DNA of 6,671 nt, taken from assembly GCA_026993705.1 (NCBI GenBank), contig JALWSJ010000154.1:1-6671 (forward strand), in the 5' to 3' direction. The notes beneath the pieces are model-generated. The model was not told the DNA's origin and did no database searches. It worked only from the letters and a program-made list of their open reading frames with translations. The stretch's first letter is position 1. Each line of letters begins with the position of its first letter. Below, piece by piece: positions 1-5,600 of this stretch. Origin of the DNA: Flavobacteriales bacterium. GTDB taxonomy: Bacteria > Bacteroidota > Bacteroidia > Flavobacteriales_D > Parvicellaceae. Both the position numbers and the translations under genes were made by a program.

Positions 1-561
1 GGTTTGCAAGGTATCTGTCCAAATAATTGTTTTGATTCCTCCCTTATTGGTGTAAACCCAAATTAATAAAACCGAAACAATTACAGTAACGAAATAAGGC
101 ACGCCCCACTGTTCAAACAATATAACTTGCAGAACATTAGCAACCAACAACAGCCGAACCGAAGCCCCAATAATCCGAGATAACAGAAAAAAGAACGCTC
201 CTGTTTTATAACTCCAAAACCCAAATCTTTTTTCTAAATATCCGTAAATAGAAATTAAATTCAATTTGTAATACAAAGGCAATAACACATAAGCAACAAC
301 AACATAACCGACCAAAAAACCCAACACAGCTTGCATATAACTGAATTGGTTTCCGGCATTTCCAACCCATCCGGGCACAGACAGAAAAGTAACTCCCGAA
401 AGCGAAGCTCCTATCATTCCAAAAGCCACTACATACCACGGCGATTTTCGTTCCCCGATAAAAAAGGCTTCATTTCCTGCTCCTTTTGATGTTATTTTTG
501 CAACAAAAATAAGCAACAAAAAATAGAGTGTTATAACTGTAATAATAACTGATGCGGTCAT
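1..561 (-). CDS. Sodium:solute symporter (SSS/SLC5 family), N-terminal part, cut by window edge
   Basis: This is an inner-membrane secondary transporter expected to import a small solute using the sodium gradient. I translated it by hand from an ATG at 561-559; the frame stays open for 187 codons to the window edge, so the C-terminal half or more is missing (family members usually have about 450-580 residues). Hydrophobic segments lie near residues 3-22, 43-64, 75-98, 120-148 and 153-170, matching a multi-pass protein. Family-like stretches are GASLSGVTFLSVPGW (51-65), KLNLISIYGYLEKRFG (99-114) and GGIKTIIWTDTLQ (174-186), all typical of the first helices and loops of SSS proteins, including the conserved region around the sodium site in TM1. 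The substrate cannot be told from this fragment. It starts 26 bp after the nitronate monooxygenase-like gene and is probably co-transcribed with it. No Shine-Dalgarno sequence is visible, which is normal in Bacteroidota. Confidence 0.88.
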   Translation of the reverse strand, partial: MTASVIITVITLYFLLLIFVAKITSKGAGNEAFFIGERKSPWYVVAFGMIGASLSGVTFLSVPGWVGNAGNQFSYMQAVLGFLVGYVVVAYVLLPLYYKLNLISIYGYLEKRFGFWSYKTGAFFFLLSRIIGASVRLLLVANVLQVILFEQWGVPYFVTVIVSVLLIWVYTNKGGIKTIIWTDTLQT

Positions 562-565
562 AAAT

Positions 566-590
566 AAAAAAAATTAAAGGATAACCTTTA
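566..590 (-). terminator. Weak hairpin plus T-run between the oxygenase and symporter genes
   Basis: Read on the minus strand, TAAAGG (590-585) and CCTTTA (580-575) form a 6-bp stem with a TTAT loop, followed after one base by eight T (573-566). This has the outline of an intrinsic terminator or attenuator. However, the stem has only two G-C pairs and includes the stop codon of the upstream gene, and the symporter ATG follows the T-run by only a few bases. Read-through is therefore more likely than termination. Low confidence. Confidence 0.2.
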
Positions 591-1544
591 CAAACAGTAT
601 TTCCCTCCTTGTATAATTTCTTTTCGTACCGAATGATATTCATTCATAATATCTCGTACAATTTGTCCCGCAGGTTTAATCTCATCAATCATTGCCGAAA
701 CCTGACCAATTTCTAATTCTCCTTCTACAAGGTCGCCTTCAAACATTCCTTTTTTTGCTCTTCCTCTTCCTAAGAGTTCTTTTAAATCATCAACTGTTCC
801 TCCATTTAAATAAACGCGTTCCACTTTGTTGTGAAAATCATTTTTCAACAAGCGTACAGGCGTGATTTCTTTTAGCGTTAGCTGCGTATCTCCCTCAACG
901 GATTTTATGATTTCATTTTTAAAATTGATGTGTGCCGATGCTTCTTCCGAAGCCACAAAACGCGACCCGATTTGAACAGCATCTGCCCCAAGAGCAAGGC
1001 AAGCCATTAATCCTCTTCCGTTAGCGATTCCTCCAGCCGCGATAAGTGGTATTTTTACTGCATCTCTCACCATTGGTGTAAGCACTAAAGTTGTGGTTTC
1101 ATCTTTACCGTTGTGTCCACCCGCTTCAAAACCTTCAGCTACAACAGCATCTACGCCTGCATCTTCTGCTTTTAAAGCAAACTTTACGCTTGAAACAACG
1201 TGTACAACAACAATTCCTTCGTCTTTTAATTTTTTTGTCCACGTTTGCGGATTTCCGGCAGACGTAAAAACTATTGGAACTTTCAGCTCTATAATTGTTT
1301 CGATATGTTTGTCAATATCGGGGTAAAGCATAGGTAAATTTACCGCAAAAGGTTCGTCGGTTGCTTGCTTGCATTTTTCTATATGTGTACGCAATACATC
1401 GGGATACATTGAGCCCGAACCGATTATTCCCAAACCTCCGGCATTGGAAACGGCTGAAGCCAATTCCCAACCGCTACACCAAATCATTCCGCCTTGTATA
1501 ATTGGGTACTTAATTCCGAATAGAGTCGTGATCTTATTGCTCAT
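588..1544 (-). CDS. Nitronate monooxygenase / FabK-like FMN-dependent TIM-barrel enzyme
   Basis: This is a probable cytoplasmic FMN enzyme of the 2-nitropropane dioxygenase family. The family includes nitronate monooxygenases, which oxidise toxic alkyl nitronates, and FabK-type enoyl-ACP reductases of fatty acid synthesis. The 318-residue length is usual for the family. Visible motifs are IIQGGM near the N-terminus (15-20), AEGFEAGGHNG (136-146) with the conserved histidine at 144, AAGGIANGRG (169-178) and ALGADAVQIGSRF (184-196); the last two form the usual FMN-phosphate-binding strands and loops. The C-terminal GQVSAMIDEIKPAGQIV (280-296) also resembles this family's lid region. ATG at 1544 is the natural start because the family's first strand follows directly. 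It lies 41 bp after the lipoprotein gene and 26 bp before the symporter gene, which suggests an operon. Motifs alone do not separate nitronate monooxygenase from FabK; nitronate monooxygenase is the usual annotation for such proteins, and the true substrate is unknown. Confidence 0.88.
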   Translation of the reverse strand: MSNKITTLFGIKYPIIQGGMIWCSGWELASAVSNAGGLGIIGSGSMYPDVLRTHIEKCKQATDEPFAVNLPMLYPDIDKHIETIIELKVPIVFTSAGNPQTWTKKLKDEGIVVVHVVSSVKFALKAEDAGVDAVVAEGFEAGGHNGKDETTTLVLTPMVRDAVKIPLIAAGGIANGRGLMACLALGADAVQIGSRFVASEEASAHINFKNEIIKSVEGDTQLTLKEITPVRLLKNDFHNKVERVYLNGGTVDDLKELLGRGRAKKGMFEGDLVEGELEIGQVSAMIDEIKPAGQIVRDIMNEYHSVRKEIIQGGKYCL

Positions 1545-1585
1545 TTTATTCTATTTTAGAAGCTACGTTAAAGCACTTATTTACA

Positions 1586-2113
1586 CTAAGCTCGAACTAA
1601 ATCAATAGATATTTTTCCTCCTTTTACTAATTTTTCTAAATCAATAAATCCGGGAACTCCTTCCAATAACTCAGAATGTTTGGTTCTAATTTGTTCTAAT
1701 AAATCTTCTCCGGTTATTCCCAATTCCATTTTATCTTTTGAATAGTTTAAAATATCCAATTGAAAATCAAAAGGCTCTCCTTCTATTTCTCCTTTAAATC
1801 GGATTTTATCTCCTTTCTTTTCCCAATGTATCTCTTCCGATTCTTCCGGATTATCAGCATCTTTTAGGATGGCTGTACCATCGGGTTTAAATTCTATAAT
1901 GGCTTTATCAAACTCTTCTTTTGTTTCTGCTTTTTGGGATTCTACCTTGATTTCTTCTACTGCCGCTTTCATTTCGTCAGGAAACCCTTCTCCCAATACG
2001 ATATCAAAAGACGAAGGGTCTATTTTCCATTCTCCTTCTATTTTTTCTCCTCCACAGGCGTTCAATAAAAAGATTAAACTTCCTACTAATAATGTTAAGA
2101 TTACTTTTTTCAT
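1586..2113 (-). CDS. Small lipoprotein, possibly lipocalin-like, function unknown
   Basis: The 175-residue protein starts with a lipoprotein signal: MKK, a hydrophobic stretch (residues 4-17) and a lipobox LNAC with the acylated cysteine at position 20. It should be exported and membrane-anchored. The segment after the cysteine (GGEKIEGEWKID) begins a compact domain with EGEWKID (26-32), IIEFKPDGTAIL (72-83), IHWEKKGDKIRFKGE (95-109) and FDFQLDILNYSKDKMELGI (115-133). This succession of short beta strands, with W..., F.PDGT and W...GDKI signatures, resembles lipocalin-like lipoproteins common in Bacteroidota; that assignment is by eye only. An acidic helical insert (45-70) lies between the first two strands. 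No catalytic motif is visible. It is the first gene of the probable three-gene cluster, and a promoter-like sequence lies about 76 bp upstream of its ATG. No role can be assigned. Confidence 0.82.
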   Translation of the reverse strand: MKKVILTLLVGSLIFLLNACGGEKIEGEWKIDPSSFDIVLGEGFPDEMKAAVEEIKVESQKAETKEEFDKAIIEFKPDGTAILKDADNPEESEEIHWEKKGDKIRFKGEIEGEPFDFQLDILNYSKDKMELGITGEDLLEQIRTKHSELLEGVPGFIDLEKLVKGGKISIDLVRA

Positions 2114-2188
2114 TTTGTTTTTTATTATTTTATTTTTCCTCGTTATTTAAAAGGATTTCTATTGTACTTAATTTTCTTTATCTTTCTT

Positions 2189-2221
2189 CAAATTTATTTT
2201 CAATAGTTGGTGCTATGCAAA
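2189..2221 (-). promoter_or_regulatory. Bacteroidota-type promoter candidate for the lipoprotein cluster
   Basis: Read on the minus strand, TTTG (2221-2218) is followed after 21 bp by TAAATTTG (2196-2189). This fits the known Bacteroidota sigma-A pattern, a TTTG-like -33 box and a TAnnTTTG -7 box. Transcription would start near 2182, giving a leader of roughly 70 nt before the lipoprotein ATG at 2113. Caution is needed because the region is AT-rich and lies within a repeat, so the match may be chance or a property of the repeat itself. Confidence 0.5.
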
Positions 2222-2266
2222 GAAAATATTCATCATCTAAGAATACTAAATCCCATTTTCTTTGCA
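2216..2266. repeat. 12-bp inverted repeat inside repeat copy 1
   Basis: TGCAAAGAAAAT (2216-2227) is perfectly complementary to ATTTTCTTTGCA (2255-2266), with a 27-nt loop. The corresponding arms in copy 2 no longer match well, so this pairing is either specific to copy 1 or has been lost from copy 2. One arm overlaps the -33-like TTTG of the promoter candidate. Confidence 0.6.
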
Positions 2267-2292
2267 CTTACCTCAACTGCGTTAGGGATTGT

Positions 2293-2327
2293 ATCCCTAA
2301 CCTGCGTAAAATGAGCACCAGAAAATG
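2293..2327 (+). repeat. Inverted partial copy of the repeat end
   Basis: The reverse complement of this segment aligns to the end of repeat copy 2 (2416-2451) with one gap, matching 30 of 36 positions by hand. The match includes CATTTTCT, GCTCATTTTAC and GTTAGGGAT. It lies head to head with copy 1: GTTAGGGAT (2281-2289) and ATCCCTAAC (2293-2301) form a perfect 9-bp stem with a 3-nt loop at the junction. The perfect 11-bp pair 2306-2316 / 2428-2438 is part of the same relationship with copy 2. Confidence 0.7.
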
Positions 2328-2332
2328 TTTTT

Positions 2333-2452
2333 ATTTCCTTTATACTTCTTCAAAAAATATTTCCATAGCGGGTGCTATGCAAAGATTTTTTTCATCGTCT
2401 AAAGAAACTAAAACTCATTTTCTTACCGCTCATTTTACACACGTTAGGGATA
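2333..2452 (-). repeat. Direct repeat copy 2 (peptidase-proximal)
   Basis: This is the second copy of the ~120-bp repeat, in the same orientation as 2171-2290. It shares GGTGCTATGCAAAG (2371-2384), CATTTTCT (2416-2423) and GTTAGGGAT (2443-2451). Beyond 2452 the two copies diverge: this one continues into the AGGAGCGGCATCC segment and the two strong hairpins, while copy 1 turns into an inverted partial copy. This copy, with the hairpins, may therefore represent the more complete element. On the minus strand it carries TTTG (2383-2380) and, 20 bp on, TATTTTTTG (2359-2351), close to the promoter-like pair of copy 1. Confidence 0.8.
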
Positions 2453-2457
2453 GGAGC

Positions 2458-2510
2458 GGCATCCTTTTGCCCTCCCTCCTTTTGGAGGGCAAAAGATATA
2501 GCGGATAGCC
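2458..2510. repeat. Hairpin with 12-bp perfect stem and GGCATCC/GGATAGCC outer arms
   Basis: CTTTTGCCCTCC (2464-2475) pairs perfectly with GGAGGGCAAAAG (2484-2495) across an 8-nt loop. CCCTCC also occurs at 2474-2479, which allows an alternative 6-bp stem closed by a TTTT loop. Outside the stem, GGCATCC (2458-2464) can pair with GGATAGCC (2503-2510) with one bulged A. The outer arms share C2464 with the inner stem, and the ATATAGC between the inner and outer right arms is unpaired. There is no T-run after the stem on the minus strand, so it does not look like a simple intrinsic terminator. Confidence 0.75.
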
Positions 2511-2513
2511 CGA

Positions 2514-2571
2514 CCCTAAAACACAAAACAAGCGTTTCGCGGTAGCGATATGCTTGTTTTGTGTTTTAGGG
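2514..2571. repeat. Perfect 20-bp-arm hairpin downstream of the peptidase gene
   Basis: The arms 2514-2533 and 2552-2571 are perfectly complementary over 20 bp; the left arm begins CCCTAAAACACA. The 18-nt loop contains a further small stem, TCGC (2537-2540) with GCGA (2545-2548), closing GGTA. It starts 31 nt beyond the peptidase stop codon. In the gene's direction the stem is followed by TCGGGC rather than a T-run, so it is not a classic terminator, though it could protect the mRNA 3' end or block read-through. It adjoins the other hairpin with only three bases between GGATAGCC and the left arm. Confidence 0.85.
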
Positions 2572-2583
2572 GAACGCCCAAAT

Positions 2584-2596
2584 GGTTATGCAAACC
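2584..2596. repeat. Third TATGCAAA site, next to the peptidase stop codon
   Basis: GGTTATGCAAACC has short inverted ends (GGTT/AACC) around TATGCAA. The core TATGCAAA also appears in both repeat copies, at 2214-2221 and 2376-2383. This copy lies at the outer edge of the repeat region, six bases before the stop codon of the peptidase, and may mark the element boundary. Short-motif evidence only. Confidence 0.3.
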
Positions 2597-2602
2597 TAAG
2601 GA

Positions 2603-5600
2603 TTATATTTTAGTTATCTTCTTATTTAGGCTTCCAATTCTAAGTGTATAGACTCCTCGTGCCAAAAATGAGAGGTCTATTGTTTCGTTGTATCGGTTGG
2701 CAACAGGGGTGATTTTACGAGTTATCACTAGCTCTCCCAATTGATTGTAAATATATAAATTTTCTGTTCTTGCTGATTTTACATTCGACAAAACTACGCT
2801 GACTTTGTTTCGTGCCGGATTCGGGAAAACTTGCAACCTGCTTTCTCCTAATTCATCAATGCCTGTACAATTTTCCACTTCGATGGTCGTGGTAGCTGTT
2901 GCACCACAGTTTCCCGCAATAAAATAGGTAATATCATGCGAACCAACTCCGGCAACTGACGGATCAAAAATTCCTGCTTGATTATCTGTTATTCCCGCTC
3001 CACTCCAAACTCCTCCAGGAGTAGCTGCTGTAACGGTTATCGGTGCATGATTCATACAAATAGCTCCTATATAATTGATAGCGGCATTGGCTTGTGCTTC
3101 CACTACTATCGTTTCGGAATGTGTATCACTGCATCCACCTGTTAGAGTATAAGTAATAACGTGAGAACCTATACCTGCCACGGACGGATCAAATACTCCT
3201 TGCGAATCTACTCCCGTTCCACTCCAAATACCTCCGCTTGTATTCGGCACAAGTGCAAAAGGAGCTTCGCTCTCACATACATTTGAGTTTAGCACTGTAA
3301 AATTGGCGTTACCTGTACTTGAAACATAAATAGATACAGATTGGGTATCTCCGCATCCTCCCGGTATGCTGTAAGTTATGGTATGCAATCCTACTCCTGC
3401 CATATTGGTACTAAATATTCCATTTATCGAATCAATTATTCCATTTCCTGACCATACACCTCCTTGATCTACGGCTGTCAATTGTACATTACCTTGTGCT
3501 AAACAATAAGTTGTTCCTGAAGTAATGGTTGCATCTTTTGGTGTATCTACCGTAATATCTATTTGATCTGTTGCCGTACAACTTCCTGTCAATGAATAAG
3601 TAATGGTATATGTACCGGCTCCTATCGATGGGTCAAAAACTCCTTGTGCACTTACCCCTGTTCCGCTCCACGTTCCGCCTCCGGTTGCCGCGGTTAATGT
3701 AAGGGGAGAATCGGTTATACAAACATTGTTAACGGGCGTTATCGTAGGGTCAACAGCCCCATTTATAGATGCTGTAACTTGTGTTCTTCCTGAAGAACAA
3801 GCTACTTCTTCTACCCACCAATCATAGAAATAATAATAATAGTTTGGTGCTCCCTGTGTTGCAGCACTTGTTTCTGTTATCGAAATTAAACTTCCTATAT
3901 TATATGGGAATGAAGCTCCACCCTGGTTTCTAAACAAATCTTGGGAACTATTAGGTGCGGTTCCCAGTTGTAAATTCGTTCCTACCGGAATATTAAAGTT
4001 TAACGTTACTCTACTCTCACCTGCAGGAATATTCACTACTGCCGATTGTAAAATCGCCCCTGAATTATCTCTCAATTCTATGGTTCTGTTCCCCGTAGAG
4101 CCTGCATATACTTTTACGGATTTTAACAAGGTAGGAGTATAACAATCAAACAGCAAGTGTTGGTTTCCGTTAAAATACCCGCCTTGAAAGAAAGTATTAT
4201 CAGCAGGACCTCCGGTAATGGTCGGCATAACATTCGCTTCTTCTACATAATAGTTGGTTGTTGAACTTAACGATGGAGTTGTAAAAGTTCCGCCCGTTCC
4301 TACAAGATTTCCGCCCGTTGGAGCATCGTACCAATTTAGCGTTCCAGTACCGACAGCAGTTGCCGATAAAGTCAGTGTCCCCGCACCACAACGAGAAGCC
4401 CCCGTTGCTGTTGGTGCTTGCATCACGTTAACATTTACAGCTGTTCTAGGACTTTCACAATATGGTGCTGTTATGTCCCAATCATAAAAAGCATAGTAAT
4501 ACCCAGCTACTGAAGCACTACTGTTTTTAATGGATAAAATACCGTTTAAAGTATAAGGGTAACTTGGCCCGTCACTATTTCTATACAAATTAGGTTGTGA
4601 ACCAGCTGCCCAGCCCAATTGTAAATCTTGACCAACTGGAATACTGAAATTCAAATTTATTCGACTTTGTCCATTAGGAATATTAATCGTAGCCGATTGT
4701 AAAACCGCTCCGGTATTGTCTCTCAATTCTATGGTTCTGTTTCCTGAACCATTGGCATCTACCCAAACCGAATTAAGTGTACAAGCAGTAAAACAATCAA
4801 AAATAAGGTATTGGTCTCCGTTAAAATAACCACCGTTTCCGATAGTATTATCTACAGCACCCACTCTCAATCCTGTTCCTCCCATACTTTGTTGCACGTA
4901 ATAGGTTGTAGATGAATTAATCACAGCTGTTGTAAAGGCAGAACCCGTTCCTACCAAGTTTCCACCAACCGAAGCATCGTACCATTTAATTGTTCCATTA
5001 GCCGTAGCCGATAAATCTGCTGTTCCTGCCGAACACAAATCCACGTCTTGTGCTATTGGTGCAGGCAATCCTCCTATGGTAATTACATTTGTCATTACAG
5101 AAGTATCTGCCCCACAATTAGAGCTACTCACGATTAGAGAAACCGTATATGTTCCTGCTGTTGTATAAGTATGAGAAGGATTAGGCGATGAAGAAGTTCC
5201 TCCATCTCCAAAATCCCATGAGAAATTTGATGAAGAAGAACTATTATTGCTAAAAAACACTTCCAAAGGCGTACTGCAACCTCCCGTAGTACTTGGAACA
5301 AAAGTAGCATCAATCGCTCCCGAATATCCATTCCCGAGACCAACGGCATACCAAGCATTATAAGTAGCTTCCAATTGAGGAGAACAATCTCCAAATAAAT
5401 CTTGTGCAGCTTGCACAGAAAAATTATAGGCATCTTGATATTGAGAACCCGAAGTTATATAAACTGTTAATGTTCTAAAAGCTATTTTTGACGCATCGGT
5501 AATTCCAATTCCTGTTACATTATAACTATTCCCTAAATCATTTACTCCGGAACCTCCATCGCTAAGTAGGTAATACCAATGACTAAGAACGGTACTATTT

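Larger units (their letters stand above)
2171..2290 (-). repeat. Direct repeat copy 1 (lipoprotein-proximal)
   Basis: This 120-bp stretch aligns without gaps to 2333-2452, an offset of exactly 162 bp, and a hand count gives 87 identical positions of 120. The best conserved blocks are GGTGCTATGCAAAG (2209-2222), the CATC-TCTAA block (2231-2240), CATTTTCT (2254-2261) and GTTAGGGAT (2281-2289). Differences concentrate in an AT-rich part near 2193-2197 and in 2263-2279. The strand is given in the direction of the flanking genes. It overlaps the promoter-like sequence for the lipoprotein cluster. Confidence 0.8.
2114..2602. other. 489-bp gene-free region packed with repeats and hairpins
   Basis: No credible gene fits between the peptidase stop codon and the lipoprotein start. 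From the peptidase side the region holds a TATGCAAA site (2587-2594), a perfect 20-bp-arm hairpin (2514-2571), a 12-bp-arm hairpin (2464-2495), a repeat copy (2333-2452), an inverted partial copy (2293-2327), a second repeat copy (2171-2290), and an AT-rich leader (2114-2170) in which I see nothing specific. The layout looks like a composite of non-coding, palindromic repeat elements rather than a decayed gene. I recall segments like GGTCGGGCTATCCGC and CTATCCCTAACG (minus-strand reading) as recurrent in intergenic regions of Flavobacteriia, but this is memory and not a search result. Confidence 0.75.

Noticed and set aside
206..439. Open frame of 77 codons on the minus strand inside the symporter gene
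   Set aside because: It overlaps the symporter in a shifted frame; the symporter frame carries the conserved SSS motifs and runs from an ATG to the window edge.
1093..1608. Plus-strand open frames opposite the oxygenase gene
   Set aside because: They are antisense shadows of a well-conserved enzyme gene, without family motifs or a plausible start context.
2171..2452. Possible CRISPR-like array
   Set aside because: There are only two copies, about 120 bp long and 72% identical, without regular unique spacers and without cas genes.
2092..2508. Plus-strand 138-codon open frame spanning the repeat region, with similar peptides encoded by both repeat copies
   Set aside because: The 162-bp offset is a multiple of three, so the repeat automatically gives similar peptides in one frame. 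The frame begins inside the lipoprotein gene on the other strand, has low-complexity S/F-rich sequence, and the DNA changes between copies include many non-third-position changes.
2514..2571. Classic rho-independent terminator for the peptidase gene
   Set aside because: The strong stem is not followed by a T-run in the gene's direction (TCGGGC follows). It may still affect mRNA ends, so it is kept as a hairpin repeat.
2171..2600. Insertion sequence or retroelement remnant with coding capacity
   Set aside because: No transposase, integrase or reverse-transcriptase motif appears in any frame and no clear terminal inverted repeats with target duplications were found; only a non-autonomous element remains possible.
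5134..5433. Open frame of 99 codons on the minus strand inside the peptidase gene
   Set aside because: It lies in another frame of a gene with clear catalytic and PKD motifs; the translation has no recognisable domain.
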